Assembly (NCBI RefSeq): GCF_014280435.1
Contig: NZ_CP060388.1
Coordinates: 248,001-312,000 of the forward strand
From: Sphingobium sp. KCTC 72723
GTDB lineage: Bacteria > Pseudomonadota > Alphaproteobacteria > Sphingomonadales > Sphingomonadaceae
Length of the DNA stretch: 64,000 bases
Direction: 5' to 3'
Shown here piece after piece: positions 1 through 11,008 of the stretch. The first letter of the stretch is position 1. The number at the start of each line of letters is the position of its first letter. The translations under genes were made by a program, and so were the position numbers. The notes below the pieces were generated by a model. It did no database searches. It had not been told where the DNA came from and was given only the letters and a program-made list of their open reading frames with translations.

Positions 1-2
1 TC

Positions 3-943
<941 letters not shown>

Positions 944-947
<4 letters not shown>

Positions 948-1105
948 GCCTCTGGGGCGCGCTTGGATTTGGCGCGCTGTTTCTGGCGCTGATGTGGTGG
1001 AACGACCTAACGCGTAAGCGGAACGGGCGTGAGGGCGGCGACGCGGGCGTTTCCGGCGGCGACGATGGTGGTGATTGCGGCGGTGGCGACGGCGGCGGAG
1101 ACTGA
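944..1105 (+). CDS. Small membrane-anchored protein with Gly/Asp-rich tail
   Basis: This 53-residue reading frame starts at GTG 944, overlapping the glmS stop as GTGA, which suggests translational coupling. Residues 1-19 form one hydrophobic segment (WGALGFGALFLALMWW). A short basic stretch (TRKRNGR) follows, and then a tail made almost only of Gly and Asp with one Cys. I do not recognise a characterised family. The same frame stays open far upstream, but only as a shadow of glmS. The coupling, the clean hydrophobic-basic-acidic layout and the stop before the next gene support a real gene; the low-complexity tail argues for caution. Confidence 0.5.
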
Positions 1106-1128
1106 CCGCCGCCTAGCCCGATGTCGCT

Positions 1129-2742
1129 TTAGCCGCCACCGGGCGAATTATGCCCGCCCGCAGGGACCGGCCCGCCGCTCGGCGCATGACTATGGTCGGG
1201 ATTGCTGTCCCATTCGATATGATAAAGGTCGAACCGCCGGTCGCGCAGGTTGCGCACCGTGCCTTCGGCTCGCGCCCAGCTCAGGTCCGCCAGATTGACG
1301 TCCGCCATCGTCAGCGTTTCGACATTTTCGGTCGATTCCGCCGCAATGCCATCCCGCGCGAAGGGCAGGTCGCACGGCGTCAGGATCGCACTCTGCGCAT
1401 ATTGAATGTCCATGTTGTCGACGTTCGGCAGATTGCCGACATTGCCCGACATCACGACATAGCATTGATTTTCGATCGCCCGCGCCTGCGCGCAATAGCG
1501 CACCCGCATGTAACCAAGGCGCGAATCGGTGCAGAAGGGGACGAAGATGATCCGCGCGCCCTGGTCCACCAGCCGTCGCGCCAGTTCGGGAAACTCGCTG
1601 TCATAGCAGATCAGCACGCCGATCGGCCCGCAGTCGGTCTGGATCACGTCCAGCGAATCGCCGCCCTTGATGTTCCACCAGAAGGATTCGTTGGGCGTCG
1701 GGTGGATCTTCTCCTGCGTATGGACCGATCCATCGCGCAGCGCGACATAGGCGATATTCTGGATATCGCCATCGTCGGCGCGGGTCGGGTGCGATCCGCC
1801 GATGATGTTGATATTATATTCCAGCGCCATCCGCGTCAGTTCCTTGGTCAGGCGCGGCGTATAGTTGGTCAGCTTGTCGATCGCTTCCATCGGCGACAGC
1901 TTCTTCGCCTCGAACGACAGCAGCGGAAGCGTGAACAATTCGGGGAAGACGATGAAGTCGGAGCGGTAATCTGCCGCGACATCGACGAAATATTCGATGT
2001 TGCGAATAAACTCGTCAAAATCCTGCACGGCGCGCGCCTGCAACTGACAGGTGGCGAGGCGGACGCTCTCGACCCCGCGCGGCACCCGCATTTCGGGCGC
2101 TTCATCGGGGTCGACATAAGGATTGCGCCAGACCAGGTGCGCGGCATGGCCATCCGACTGCTTGTCTTCGGGCAGGTAGTTTTCGAGGACGCCGAGCGGC
2201 TCGAACTGGTTCTTGAGCTGGAAACTGACCACCTGATCGCGGATTTTGCCCGCAACGATCTTGTCGAGATAATCCTTTGGTCCCTCGACCTTGCGCTTGG
2301 ATCGCAAATAGCCCGGCATCCGCCCGGCAATCACGATACCATGCAGGTCAAGCTGCTCGGCAAGCTCCTTGCGCTCATCATAGAGCCGCTGGCCGATGCG
2401 CAGGCCGCGCAGCTTGGGATCGACCGCCATTTCATAGCCATATAGCCATTCGCCCGCCGCGCTGTGGCGCGTGCCAAAGCCGTTCGCGGTAATTTCTTCC
2501 CAGTCATGATGGGCAAAGGCCATGCCCTTGCTGACCCGCATCGTCGCGCAATAGCCCACGACCTTGTTGTCGTAGAGCGCAACGAAGCAGCCGTCGGGGA
2601 AATTGTTGATCTGGCCGCGCACCGTGGCGGGCGAATAATTGGGCAGGCCGGGATAGACGCGGGCGATAAGCCGCAGGATCGCGCGCACATCCGCCGGGAT
2701 GGCCGCGCGCACCTCAAGGCGTTTCCGGGTTGCCGTCGTCAT
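1129..2742 (-). CDS. Fused GNAT acetyltransferase / carbon-nitrogen hydrolase
   Basis: The protein has 537 residues and two domains. Residues about 10-190 are a GNAT N-acetyltransferase fold with the acetyl-CoA loop LRGLRIGQRLY. Residues about 225-510 are a nitrilase-superfamily hydrolase with the Glu-Lys-Cys triad visible in FPELF, EKIHP and ICYDSEFPE. Such fusions are known in bacteria as bifunctional GNAT/carbon-nitrogen hydrolases; their physiological substrate is not settled, so I assign only amide hydrolysis plus acyl transfer. The last residues are Pro/Gly-rich (SGGPVPAGGHNSPGGG). The gene stands alone, downstream of icd on the same strand but separated by a terminator. Confidence 0.9.
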   Translation of the reverse strand: MTTATRKRLEVRAAIPADVRAILRLIARVYPGLPNYSPATVRGQINNFPDGCFVALYDNKVVGYCATMRVSKGMAFAHHDWEEITANGFGTRHSAAGEWLYGYEMAVDPKLRGLRIGQRLYDERKELAEQLDLHGIVIAGRMPGYLRSKRKVEGPKDYLDKIVAGKIRDQVVSFQLKNQFEPLGVLENYLPEDKQSDGHAAHLVWRNPYVDPDEAPEMRVPRGVESVRLATCQLQARAVQDFDEFIRNIEYFVDVAADYRSDFIVFPELFTLPLLSFEAKKLSPMEAIDKLTNYTPRLTKELTRMALEYNINIIGGSHPTRADDGDIQNIAYVALRDGSVHTQEKIHPTPNESFWWNIKGGDSLDVIQTDCGPIGVLICYDSEFPELARRLVDQGARIIFVPFCTDSRLGYMRVRYCAQARAIENQCYVVMSGNVGNLPNVDNMDIQYAQSAILTPCDLPFARDGIAAESTENVETLTMADVNLADLSWARAEGTVRNLRDRRFDLYHIEWDSNPDHSHAPSGGPVPAGGHNSPGGG

Positions 2743-2771
2743 CGCTTCATTCCCTTGCCGTCATGCCCATG

Positions 2772-2801
2772 AAAAAGGCGGCACCGATATACGGCGCCGC
2801 C
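2772..2801 (-). terminator. Rho-independent terminator of icd
   Basis: GGCGGC (2777-2782) pairs with GCCGCC (2796-2801), with a smaller inner CCG/CGG pairing. Read on the minus strand, the hairpin is followed by a run of five T. It sits 38 bases past the icd stop. Confidence 0.7.
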
Positions 2802-2838
2802 TCGTTCCGTTTCCGTACTGAAAGCCTTCAGAAGCCTA

Positions 2839-4059
2839 TCAGTTCCATGTGGCCATTTCGGCTTCCAGATTGGCGCGGATCGTTTCGAAGAACTGCTCCG
2901 TCGTCATCCATGCCTGTTCCGGGCCGATCAGCAGCGCCAGATCCTTGGTCATCGCGCCGTCCTCGACCGTTTTGATGCAGACGCGCTCCAGCGTTTCGGC
3001 AAATTTGGTGACGTCTGGCGTGTCGTCGAACTTGCCACGGAAGGCCAACCCTTGCGTCCAGGCAAAGATCGACGCGATCGGGTTGGTCGACGTTGCCTTG
3101 CCCTGCTGATGCTGGCGATAATGGCGAGTGACGGTGCCGTGTGCGGCTTCGGCTTCCACCGTCTTGCCGTCGGGCGAGAGGAGGACGGAGGTCATGAGGC
3201 CCAGTGAACCAAAGCCCTGCGCGACCGTGTCCGACTGAACATCGCCGTCATAATTTTTGCACGCCCACACGAACTTGCCGCTCCACTTGAGCGCGGAAGC
3301 GACCATGTCGTCGATCAGGCGATGTTCGTAGACGATGCCCGCTGCCTTGAACTTGTCGGCGAACTCTTCGTCGAACACTTGCTGGAACAGATCCTTGAAC
3401 CGGCCGTCATAGGCCTTGAGGATCGTGTTCTTGGTCGACAAATAGAGCGGCCATTTGCGGTCGAGCGCATAGTTCATGCTCGCCTTGGCGAAGTCGATGA
3501 TCGACTGGTCGAGGTTGTACATGCCCATGGCGACGCCGGCGGCCGGGAAGTCGAACACTTCCTTTTCGATCTTTTCGCCATTTTCGCCGTCCCAGATCAT
3601 GCGCAGCTTGCCCGCGCTGGGGACCAGGAAGTCGGTCGCCTTATACTGGTCGCCAAATGCGTGGCGGCCGATGACGATCGGGTCGGTCCAGCCGGGGACC
3701 AGGCGGGGGACGTTCTTGATGACGATGGGTTCGCGGAACACGACGCCGCCCAGGATGTTGCGGATGGTGCCGTTGGGCGACTTCCACATCGACTTGAGGT
3801 TGAATTCCTCGACTCGCTGTTCGTCCGGGGTGATGGTCGCGCACTTCACGCCGACGCCATATTGCTTGATCGCATTGGCGGAATCGATGGTGATCTGGTC
3901 GTTCGTCTCGTCGCGCTTTTCGACGCTCAGATCATAATATTTCAGGTCGATGTCGAGATAGGGGAGGATCAGGCGCTCGCGAATCCATTCCCAGATGATC
4001 CGGGTCATTTCGTCGCCGTCAATCTCCACGACGGGGTTCTTCACCTTGATCTTCGCCAT
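2839..4059 (-). CDS. icd: NADP-dependent isocitrate dehydrogenase
   Basis: The 406-residue protein begins [20 protein letters not shown], the start typical of the homodimeric, eukaryote-like NADP isocitrate dehydrogenases found in alphaproteobacteria rather than the E. coli type. Metal and substrate motifs are present ([15 protein letters not shown] region, and [12 protein letters not shown] near residue 310). It oxidatively decarboxylates isocitrate to 2-oxoglutarate in the TCA cycle and supplies NADPH. It is transcribed alone, divergent from psd, with a terminator just downstream. Length and ends match the family. Confidence 0.97.
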   Translation of the reverse strand: MAKIKVKNPVVEIDGDEMTRIIWEWIRERLILPYLDIDLKYYDLSVEKRDETNDQITIDSANAIKQYGVGVKCATITPDEQRVEEFNLKSMWKSPNGTIRNILGGVVFREPIVIKNVPRLVPGWTDPIVIGRHAFGDQYKATDFLVPSAGKLRMIWDGENGEKIEKEVFDFPAAGVAMGMYNLDQSIIDFAKASMNYALDRKWPLYLSTKNTILKAYDGRFKDLFQQVFDEEFADKFKAAGIVYEHRLIDDMVASALKWSGKFVWACKNYDGDVQSDTVAQGFGSLGLMTSVLLSPDGKTVEAEAAHGTVTRHYRQHQQGKATSTNPIASIFAWTQGLAFRGKFDDTPDVTKFAETLERVCIKTVEDGAMTKDLALLIGPEQAWMTTEQFFETIRANLEAEMATWN

Positions 4060-4218
4060 AGCGCCTGTTCGCCTTCTTCTTTCGGGTGGAATTATCGGCC
4101 CGCCCTAGGCAAAGCGCGGCCAATGTTCAACCATTGAGGCATGGCAATGTCATGCGGGCGGAGCCTTCGCCGGATCGGTCGTTGTCAGGGGGCATGTCTC
4201 TGCCTAAAGACGGTAACT

Positions 4219-4953
4219 ATGGAAAATGACGAGATCACGATCGCCGCTGGCGGCAATGTCAAATGGCGCTTCCCTTCGGTTCATCCCGAAGGGGTGAAAT
4301 TCGGCCTGATTGCTGCGGCGATCACGGGCGTCCTGTTTCTGGTCGGGTGGGACATTGTCGGCTGGCTGATGCTGATGGTCACCATCTGGGTGCTGGCCTT
4401 CTTCCGCGATCCCGTGCGCGCCGTGCCGCAGGATGAAGGCGCGATCATCGCCCCTGCCGACGGTCTGGTCACGCTGATCCAGCGGGTGCCGCCGCCGCGC
4501 GAAATGGCTGGGACCAATGGCCTGGGCGACCAGCCGTTGATCCGCGTGTCCATTTTCATGAGCGTGTTCGATGTCCATATCAATCGCACGCCGATTGGCG
4601 GGACGATCAAGTCGGTCGTCTATATTTCGGGCAAGTTCCTCAACGCTGATCTCGACAAGGCCAGCGAAGATAATGAGCGGCAGCATATATTGGTCGAGCG
4701 CCATGATGGCCTGCGCGTCGGTTTCACCCAGATCGCAGGACTGGTGGCGCGCCGTATCGTACCCTTCGTCAAGCCGGGCGATATGGTCGCCGCCGGTCAG
4801 CGCATCGGCCTGATCCGCTTTGGCAGCCGGGTCGACGTCTATCTGCCCGCAGGCACTGCGCCGCGCGTCATATTGGGCCAGCGCACCGTTGCGGGTGAAA
4901 CGATCCTGGGTCAGATCGGCGATCGTCGCGTCGTGGCGGGTATTCAACAATGA
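4219..4953 (+). CDS. psd: Phosphatidylserine decarboxylase proenzyme
   Basis: I place the start at ATG 4219 ([12 protein letters not shown]), giving 244 residues, the size of the short bacterial form. The frame is open further upstream to 4141, but that extension looks non-homologous. One or two hydrophobic segments lie at about residues 28-60. Near the C-terminus is [10 protein letters not shown], whose Gly-Ser bond is the expected self-cleavage site that creates the pyruvoyl group. The enzyme converts phosphatidylserine to phosphatidylethanolamine at the inner membrane. pssA, which makes its substrate, follows 34 bases later. Confidence 0.95.
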   Translation: MENDEITIAAGGNVKWRFPSVHPEGVKFGLIAAAITGVLFLVGWDIVGWLMLMVTIWVLAFFRDPVRAVPQDEGAIIAPADGLVTLIQRVPPPREMAGTNGLGDQPLIRVSIFMSVFDVHINRTPIGGTIKSVVYISGKFLNADLDKASEDNERQHILVERHDGLRVGFTQIAGLVARRIVPFVKPGDMVAAGQRIGLIRFGSRVDVYLPAGTAPRVILGQRTVAGETILGQIGDRRVVAGIQQ

Positions 4954-4987
4954 TGCCTGTTGTGCCGACATCATCGGGCCATGGCGC

Positions 4988-5776
4988 ATGAGTCGGCAGC
5001 GTCGCGCCGTGCCGCGCGGGTTGCGCCGGGGTATTACGCTTCGGATGCTGGCCCCCAATGCCGTGACGGCGATGGCGCTCTGCTTTGGCCTGACCGGGGT
5101 GCGTTATGGCATATCGGGCGAGTGGGAACGGGCGGTCCTGTCGATCCTGTTCGCAGGCGTGCTGGACGGGCTGGATGGCCGCATTGCTCGCCTGCTGCGC
5201 GGCGAAAGCCGCTTCGGCGCGGAACTGGATTCGCTGTCCGATTCGATTGCGTTCGGCGTTGCGCCTGCGCTGATCCTCTATCTGTGGTCTTTGCACGCCA
5301 TGCCGAAATTCGGCTGGATCTTCGCTCTGGCCCATGCGCTGTCCTGTGCGCTCCGGCTGGCACGCTTCAACGCCAATATCGATGCGGATGAACAGCCGCA
5401 CAAGTCGGCAGGTTTCCTGACCGGCGTGCCTGCGCCCGCGGGGGCAGGGCTGGCCTTCGTTCCACTTTATCTCTGGCTGGTCACGGGGCAGGATATTTTC
5501 CGCGCCTGGTATGTCGTTGCGCCATGGGCCGCGTTCGTGGCGTTCCTGATGATTTCCAGCATCGCCACCTACACATGGTCGGCGCTGCGGCTGCGCAAGC
5601 GCATAAGGCTGGAAGTGATTGCCTGCGCAGGACTGTTGGCCGCGCTGCTATTTACCGATCCATGGCTGACCCTGCTGCTGATCTGCGCAATCTACGTCGC
5701 ACTGATCCCGTTCGGCATCCTGTCTTATGCCAAGGTTCGCCGTCAGAAGGAAGCGGTGGCGAACCCCGGCCTGTAA
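4988..5776 (+). CDS. pssA: CDP-diacylglycerol-serine O-phosphatidyltransferase
   Basis: A start at ATG 4988 gives 262 residues. The CDP-alcohol phosphotransferase signature DG-x2-AR-x8-G-x3-D-x3-D is complete, from DGRIAR to ELDSLSD at about residues 60-85. Several further transmembrane segments follow. The enzyme makes phosphatidylserine from CDP-diacylglycerol and serine at the membrane, and the psd product upstream then decarboxylates it, so the pair forms the phosphatidylethanolamine pathway. An ATGATG just upstream at 4950 is in another frame and closes quickly. Confidence 0.95.
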   Translation: MSRQRRAVPRGLRRGITLRMLAPNAVTAMALCFGLTGVRYGISGEWERAVLSILFAGVLDGLDGRIARLLRGESRFGAELDSLSDSIAFGVAPALILYLWSLHAMPKFGWIFALAHALSCALRLARFNANIDADEQPHKSAGFLTGVPAPAGAGLAFVPLYLWLVTGQDIFRAWYVVAPWAAFVAFLMISSIATYTWSALRLRKRIRLEVIACAGLLAALLFTDPWLTLLLICAIYVALIPFGILSYAKVRRQKEAVANPGL

Positions 5777-6013
5777 TCAGGCTGCAAGAACGGCCGCAGG
5801 CTGGGGCAGGGCGGTGCGCGCCGCTGGCCTTGCCACGCGCGGACGCCTGATCCGTACATGATAGACCGGCGCTTCTTGCGGGATCGGTTCGAACAACAGG
5901 GCAGCCACTATCTTGTCGCGGTAAAGCGCGAACATCCAGACGATGGTGCCTGCCGCCAACAGGAAGGCGGCGGAAAACAGGGTCGCTGCAACGAATGTGA
6001 ACATGGCGATCAC
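5777..6013 (-). CDS. Small hypothetical membrane protein
   Basis: The frame has 78 residues, with a hydrophobic segment at about residues 3-29 (FVAATLFSAAFLLAAGTIVWMF). A basic linker follows, then a Pro/Arg/Ala-rich tail (HVRIRRPRVARPAART). It is convergent with pssA and ends on the base after the pssA stop. The start could be ATG 6013 or the second Met three codons on. I do not recognise a family; the single helix plus soluble tail is clear but the role is unknown. Confidence 0.6.
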   Translation of the reverse strand: MIAMFTFVAATLFSAAFLLAAGTIVWMFALYRDKIVAALLFEPIPQEAPVYHVRIRRPRVARPAARTALPQPAAVLAA

Positions 6014-6261
6014 TTTCTATCTTGCCATTTACACGGCTTGTCCCACTATGACGATGCAAACGACGGGAAACCGTGTTTGTTCCGCTTGTTCACTTTATGT
6101 TCCTATTCGAACATGAAGTCAACCCTTGCGCATCATTTTAAGGGTCGTTAAAGGCCCGCCCTATTCCACATGGGAATCGACATATCCGGTGCTGGCAAAA
6201 GTCTTTCAGGCTTTTAACGGTTCCTGATTCCCAGAGGCATTAACCGGAAGGAGACTATCTT

Positions 6262-7020
6262 ATGGCGGCCCCTGTCGTCACCATGCACCAATTGATCGAC
6301 GCTGGCGCGCATTTTGGCCACCAGACCCATCGCTGGAACCCGCGCATGAAGCCGTATATCTTCGGCGAGCGCAACGGCATCCACATCCTTGACCTGTCGC
6401 AGACCGTTCCGCTGTTCGGCCGTGCGCTCGACTTCGTGTCGGCGACCGTCGCTGCCGGTGGCAAGGTGCTGTTCGTCGGCACCAAGCGCCAGGCGCAGGA
6501 TCCGATCGCCGACGCAGCGCGTCAGTCGGGCCAGCATTTCGTCAACCATCGCTGGCTGGGCGGTATGCTCACCAACTGGAAGACGATTTCCGGTTCGATC
6601 AAGCGTCTCAAGACCCTTGAGGAAAAGCTGTCGGGCGACACCCACGGCTTCACCAAGAAGGAAGTCCTCCAGATGACTCGCGAGCGCGAGAAGCTGGAAA
6701 TGTCGCTGGGCGGCATTCGCGACATGAACGGCATCCCCGATGTCATGTTCGTGATCGACGCCAACAAGGAAGAATTGGCGATCAAGGAAGCCAACACGCT
6801 GGGTATCCCGGTCGTTGCGATCCTCGATTCCAACGTTTCGCCTGACGGCATTGCGTTCCCCGTTCCCGCGAACGACGACGCCAGCCGCGCCATCCGCCTT
6901 TATTGCGACGCCATTGCGGCCGCCGCGACCAAGGGCAACCGTGGTGCGCAGCAGGCTTCGGGCGTCGACCTGGGCGCGATGGACGAGCCGATGGCTGAAG
7001 AAGTCGTCGCGCAAGCCTAA
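6262..7020 (+). CDS. rpsB: 30S ribosomal protein S2
   Basis: The 252-residue protein begins [20 protein letters not shown], with the conserved [17 protein letters not shown] region, WLGGMLTNW near residue 95, and [12 protein letters not shown] plus [10 protein letters not shown] in the second half. S2 binds the small subunit and is needed for S1 docking. A strong ribosome binding site (AAGGAG) lies about 10 bases before the ATG. It leads the usual rpsB-tsf-pyrH-frr string. Confidence 0.98.
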   Translation: MAAPVVTMHQLIDAGAHFGHQTHRWNPRMKPYIFGERNGIHILDLSQTVPLFGRALDFVSATVAAGGKVLFVGTKRQAQDPIADAARQSGQHFVNHRWLGGMLTNWKTISGSIKRLKTLEEKLSGDTHGFTKKEVLQMTREREKLEMSLGGIRDMNGIPDVMFVIDANKEELAIKEANTLGIPVVAILDSNVSPDGIAFPVPANDDASRAIRLYCDAIAAAATKGNRGAQQASGVDLGAMDEPMAEEVVAQA

Positions 7021-7051
7021 AGCCGTCGCACGACTGCAAGAATGACAGGGT

Positions 7052-7080
7052 AGGGCGCGCTCTTTATGGAGACGCGCCCT
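7052..7080. other. Hairpin between rpsB and tsf
   Basis: AGGGCGCG (7052-7059) pairs perfectly with CGCGCCCT (7073-7080) around a 13-base loop, midway between the rpsB stop and the tsf ribosome binding site. There is no T-run after it, so it is more likely a partial terminator or an mRNA stability or processing structure than a full terminator. Confidence 0.5.
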
Positions 7081-7118
7081 CCCGCATATTTGAAACATCG
7101 AACTTTAGGAGCCGAAAT

Positions 7119-8045
7119 ATGGCCGATATTACCGCTGCCGCCGTCAAGGAACTGCGCGACCGTTCGGGTGCGGGCATGATGGATTGCAAGAAAGCGCTGA
7201 CCGAAGCCAATGGCGACATCGAAGCGGCAACCGACTGGTTGCGCGCCAAGGGTCTGGCCGCTGCGCAGAAGAAGTCGAGCCGCACTGCCGCTGAAGGTCT
7301 GGTCGGCGTTGCCGTTTCTGGCACCAAGGGCGTTGCCGTCGAAGTGAACAGCGAAACCGATTTCGTTGCCAAGAACGAACAGTTTCAGGATTTCGTCCGC
7401 ACCGTGTCCGCGATCGCGCTGGAAACCGGCGCGGCTGATGCCGAAGCGCTGTCGGCTGCTGCCTATCCGTCGGGCGGCACCGTGTCTGAAAAGCTGGTCG
7501 CCAACATCGCCACCATCGGCGAGAACCAGAATGTCCGCCGCGTCGGTCATGTCGAAGTGAGCCAGGGCGTTGTCGTTCCTTATGTTCACAATGCCGCCGC
7601 TCCGGGCTTGGGCAAGATCGGCGTGCTGGTCGCGCTGGAAGGCGATGCGCCGGTTGCCGTGATGGAACCGCTGGGCAAGCAGATCGCGATGCACATCGCC
7701 GCTGCCTTCCCGCTGGCGCTGTCGGCTGCCGACATCGACCCCGCTTTGCTGGAGCGCGAGCGCGCGATCGCGGCTGAAAAGGCTGCCGATTCGGGCAAGC
7801 CTGCCGAAATCGTCGCCAAGATGCTCGACGGCGCGGTCGCCAAGTTCGCCAAGGAACAGGCACTGCTCAGCCAGCTGTTCGTGATGGACAACAAGACCCC
7901 GGTCGCCGACGTCGTGGCGAAGGCTGCAAAGGAAGCTGGCGCGTCGATCACGCTCAAATCCTATGTCCGCTTCCAGCTGGGCGAAGGCATTGAGAAGGAA
8001 GTCAGCGACTTCGCTGCCGAAGTCGCGGCCGCCGCAGGCGTCTGA
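7119..8045 (+). CDS. tsf: Translation elongation factor Ts
   Basis: The 308-residue protein has the N-terminal UBA-like region with [19 protein letters not shown] and the nucleotide-exchange motif [12 protein letters not shown] at about residues 78-90. These are the parts that dislodge GDP from EF-Tu. AGGAG lies about 7 bases before ATG 7119. Length and order after rpsB are standard. Confidence 0.98.
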   Translation: MADITAAAVKELRDRSGAGMMDCKKALTEANGDIEAATDWLRAKGLAAAQKKSSRTAAEGLVGVAVSGTKGVAVEVNSETDFVAKNEQFQDFVRTVSAIALETGAADAEALSAAAYPSGGTVSEKLVANIATIGENQNVRRVGHVEVSQGVVVPYVHNAAAPGLGKIGVLVALEGDAPVAVMEPLGKQIAMHIAAAFPLALSAADIDPALLERERAIAAEKAADSGKPAEIVAKMLDGAVAKFAKEQALLSQLFVMDNKTPVADVVAKAAKEAGASITLKSYVRFQLGEGIEKEVSDFAAEVAAAAGV

Positions 8046-8088
8046 TCCGTCTTTCTCCCCTTGCCGGGGAGGAAAAGCTGCTTCACAG

Positions 8089-8120
8089 AATGGCGCGCGC
8101 TGCCTAAGGTGCGCGCCATT
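8089..8120 (+). terminator. Terminator-like hairpin between tsf and pyrH
   Basis: AATGGCGCGC (8089-8098) pairs perfectly with GCGCGCCATT (8111-8120) around a 12-base loop. Only a short, mixed T-rich stretch follows, so read-through into pyrH is likely; it may set the ratio of rpsB-tsf to pyrH-frr transcripts. Confidence 0.5.
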
Positions 8121-8154
8121 TCCTTGCCCGCCTGTATATGGATACCACCACCGC

Positions 8155-8880
8155 ATGACCCGGCCTGCCTTCAAGCGCATATTGCTGAAACTGTCTGGTG
8201 AGGTGCTGATGGGGCAGGGCCAGTTCGGTATCGAACCCGAAACCGTCAATCGCGTCGCCGGTGAAATCGCAGCGGCCAAGGATGCCGGGTTCGAACTGTG
8301 CGTCGTCGTGGGCGGCGGCAATATCTTCCGTGGCCTGGCTGGCGCGGCCAAGGGTTTCGACCGCACCAGTGCCGACTATATGGGCATGTTGGCGACGGTC
8401 ATGAACGCGCTTGCCGTGCAGAATGCACTGGAAAAGCTGGGCTATGATACCCGCGTTCAGTCCGCCATCCCGATGGCGTCGGTGTGCGAACCCTATATCC
8501 GGCGCAAGGCGGTGCGGCACATGGAAAAGGGCCGGATCGTCATTTTCGCGGCTGGCACTGGCAATCCCTTCTTCACCACAGATACGACCGCAGCGTTGCG
8601 CGCGGCCGAAATGAATTGCGACGCGATCTTCAAGGGGACCAGCGTCGATGGCGTTTATAATGCCGATCCCAAGCAGGTGGCCGATGCCACCCGTTATGAC
8701 GCAATCAGTTTCGACCGGGTGCTGAACGATCATCTCAAGGTGATGGACGCCAGCGCCATCGCGCTGTGCCGCGAAAATAATATTCCCATCGTCGTCTTCA
8801 ACATCCGCGAAACCGGCAACCTGGCACAGGTTCTGGCCGGGCAGGGCGTAGCGACGATCGTCCAGAATCAGGAGAGCTGA
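8155..8880 (+). CDS. pyrH: UMP kinase
   Basis: I take ATG 8155 ([20 protein letters not shown]), giving 241 residues, the family size; the upstream frame extension to 7963 overlaps tsf. The amino-acid-kinase motifs are KLSGE at the N-terminus, [10 protein letters not shown] near residue 50, and [17 protein letters not shown] in the middle. It phosphorylates UMP to UDP, feeding pyrimidine nucleotides and UDP-sugars. frr follows after 5 bases. Confidence 0.97.
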   Translation: MTRPAFKRILLKLSGEVLMGQGQFGIEPETVNRVAGEIAAAKDAGFELCVVVGGGNIFRGLAGAAKGFDRTSADYMGMLATVMNALAVQNALEKLGYDTRVQSAIPMASVCEPYIRRKAVRHMEKGRIVIFAAGTGNPFFTTDTTAALRAAEMNCDAIFKGTSVDGVYNADPKQVADATRYDAISFDRVLNDHLKVMDASAIALCRENNIPIVVFNIRETGNLAQVLAGQGVATIVQNQES

Positions 8881-8885
8881 ACATC

Positions 8886-9443
8886 ATGGCCCAATATGAC
8901 AAGTCCGATCTGGAACGCCGCATGGCCGGCGCCGTCGAATCGCTGAAAGGCGACCTGTCCGGCCTGCGCACCGGACGCGCCAATGTGATGCTGCTCGATC
9001 CGGTGAACGTGACCGTTTACGGTGCCTTGATGCCACTCAATCAGGTCGCGACCGTGTCTGCGCCCGAACCGCGCATGTTGTCGGTGCAGGTGTGGGACAA
9101 GGTCAATGTCGGCCCGGTCGACAAGGCGATCCGTTCGGCGGGCCTTGGCCTCAACCCCATCGTCGACGGGCAGACGCTGCGTCTGCCCATTCCCGACCTG
9201 ACCGAGGATCGCCGCAAGGAACTGGCCAAGCTGGCGAGCAAATATGCCGAAGCCGCACGCATCGCCGTGCGCAACGTGCGTCGCGACGGCATGGACAGCC
9301 TGAAGGCGGACGAGAAGAAGGGTGAAATCAGCGAGGATGAGCGCAAGCGCAAGGAAACCGAGGTCCAGAAGCTGACCGACGGCGTCATTGCCGATCTGGA
9401 TGCGCTGGCCGTGGCGAAGGAAAAGGAAATTCTCGGCCAGTAA
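8886..9443 (+). CDS. frr: Ribosome recycling factor
   Basis: The 185-residue protein begins [13 protein letters not shown]. It has the conserved [17 protein letters not shown] segment and the helical C-terminus with [17 protein letters not shown]. It splits post-termination ribosomes together with EF-G. The ribosome binding site GGAG overlaps the end of pyrH, so the two are probably co-translated. Confidence 0.98.
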   Translation: MAQYDKSDLERRMAGAVESLKGDLSGLRTGRANVMLLDPVNVTVYGALMPLNQVATVSAPEPRMLSVQVWDKVNVGPVDKAIRSAGLGLNPIVDGQTLRLPIPDLTEDRRKELAKLASKYAEAARIAVRNVRRDGMDSLKADEKKGEISEDERKRKETEVQKLTDGVIADLDALAVAKEKEILGQ

Positions 9444-9485
9444 GCCGGGATTTCCCTTCATGATCAGCGCGCGCATCCTTCCCTG

Positions 9486-10226
9486 ATGGCAAGCCAGGCC
9501 AAGCCCGATCTGTCGAGTGCCGGTACGGTGGTCGGCGCGCGTCATGTCGCCATAATCATGGACGGCAATGGTCGTTGGGCCAAAAAGCGCCTGTTGCCGC
9601 GCATAGCGGGGCATCGCGCGGGGGTGGAGGCTGTGCGCCGGGTGTCGCGTGCGGCCCGCGACATGGGCCTGGATTGCCTGACGCTCTATGCCTTTTCGTC
9701 CGAAAACTGGAAGCGTCCGGCCGCCGAAGTCGCTGATCTGATGGGCCTGTTGCGCCACTTCATTCAATCGGATCTTGATGAATTCCATGCCAATGGCGTG
9801 CGCTTGCGCATCATCGGCAATTATCGCGCGCTCGACCCGTCGCTGGTCGACATGATCGAAGGCGCGATGGCGCGCACGGCGGGCAATACAGGGCCGGTCA
9901 TTGCGATTGCGCTCAACTATGGCGCGCAGGACGAGATGGTCCGCGCGACCCAGCATCTGGCCCGGCGGGTCGCGGCAGGGGAAATCGCGGTCGAGGATAT
10001 CGGCGTGGAGGCGATCAGCGCGGCGCTCGATACCGCCGATCTGCCGCCACTCGACTTATTGATCCGCACGTCGGGCGAACAGCGGCTCAGCAATTTCATG
10101 CTGTGGCAGGCGGCCTATGCCGAACTCTATTTCACCGACATGCTGTGGCCGGATTTCGACGCGGACGCGCTGGCCAGGGCGCTGGACGCTTTTCGCTTGA
10201 GGGACCGCCGTTTCGGCGGATTGTGA
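9486..10226 (+). CDS. uppS: Isoprenyl transferase (undecaprenyl diphosphate synthase)
   Basis: The 246-residue protein has the cis-prenyltransferase signature HVAIIMDGNGRWAKKR at about residues 21-36 and LTLYAFSSENWKRP near residue 65. The C-terminal DLLIRTSGEQRLSNFMLWQ follows. It makes the C55 carrier lipid for peptidoglycan and other polymers. Its 3' end nearly touches cdsA and the string runs on to dxr and rseP. Confidence 0.97.
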   Translation: MASQAKPDLSSAGTVVGARHVAIIMDGNGRWAKKRLLPRIAGHRAGVEAVRRVSRAARDMGLDCLTLYAFSSENWKRPAAEVADLMGLLRHFIQSDLDEFHANGVRLRIIGNYRALDPSLVDMIEGAMARTAGNTGPVIAIALNYGAQDEMVRATQHLARRVAAGEIAVEDIGVEAISAALDTADLPPLDLLIRTSGEQRLSNFMLWQAAYAELYFTDMLWPDFDADALARALDAFRLRDRRFGGL

Positions 10227-10231
10227 CTGGC

Positions 10232-11008
10232 ATGGCCAGCGAATTGCGGATTCGGACCATCGTTGGCGTCGCCCTGATCGCGGTGGCGCTGGGCGCATTA
10301 TTGTCGGGCGGCCTGCTGTTCTGGGTGCTGTTGTCGGTGGCGGGCGTGCTGATGCAGGGCGAATGGGCCGACCTGAACCGGGTTTCGGCCGCGCAAAAGA
10401 AATTGTCGATGTATGCGGTGTCCGTGCCGCTGGCGATCCTGTGTCCATGGGCGGCGGGTGTATCCTGGTTTGCGCTGGGGCTGCTGGCGGGGGCTTTTGC
10501 GTTCGTACTGGTGGCGACCCGCGCCTGGAAGCTGGCATTGGGTCTGCCCTATGTGGTGGTGCCGGTGATGGCGTTGCTGCTGCTGCGTGGGCAGGCGCCC
10601 AACAGCTATGGCCTGCTGCTTGCCTTCTGGGCATTGGGGCTGGTGTGGTCGACGGACATTGGTGCCTATTTTGCGGGGCGCTCCATCGGCGGGCCTAAAC
10701 TCGCGCCGCGCGTCAGCCCGTCCAAGACATGGTCGGGGCTGGGCGGGGGCGTGCTGGCCGCGTTGATATTGGGCTTCCTGCTCCACAGGTTCGCAGGCCT
10801 GCCGATCCAGTTGGCAGCAGCAAGCGGGCTGCTGGCCGTGGCGGCACAATTGGGCGACCTGTTCGAAAGCGCGATGAAGCGGCGCGCGGGCGTCAAGGAT
10901 AGCGGCACGCTGCTCCCCGGCCATGGCGGGGTGATGGACCGGCTGGACGGTGTGGTCGCTGCCGCGCCGCTGGCGGCCTTGCTCTATCTGTTGCTTGGCC
11001 AGGGTTGA
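10232..11008 (+). CDS. cdsA: Phosphatidate cytidylyltransferase
   Basis: ATG 10232 gives 258 residues with several membrane helices. The CDP-diglyceride synthetase signature is at the C-terminal end, from KDSGTLLPGHGG to MDRLDG. It makes CDP-diacylglycerol, the precursor used by PssA. The long upstream extension in this frame belongs to the uppS overlap. The stop codon overlaps the dxr start (ATGA). Confidence 0.95.
   Translation: MASELRIRTIVGVALIAVALGALLSGGLLFWVLLSVAGVLMQGEWADLNRVSAAQKKLSMYAVSVPLAILCPWAAGVSWFALGLLAGAFAFVLVATRAWKLALGLPYVVVPVMALLLLRGQAPNSYGLLLAFWALGLVWSTDIGAYFAGRSIGGPKLAPRVSPSKTWSGLGGGVLAALILGFLLHRFAGLPIQLAAASGLLAVAAQLGDLFESAMKRRAGVKDSGTLLPGHGGVMDRLDGVVAAAPLAALLYLLLGQG

Noticed and set aside
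1150..2445. Long open frame opposite the GNAT/hydrolase gene
   Set aside because: The opposite strand carries a complete enzyme with catalytic motifs; this frame is its reverse shadow.
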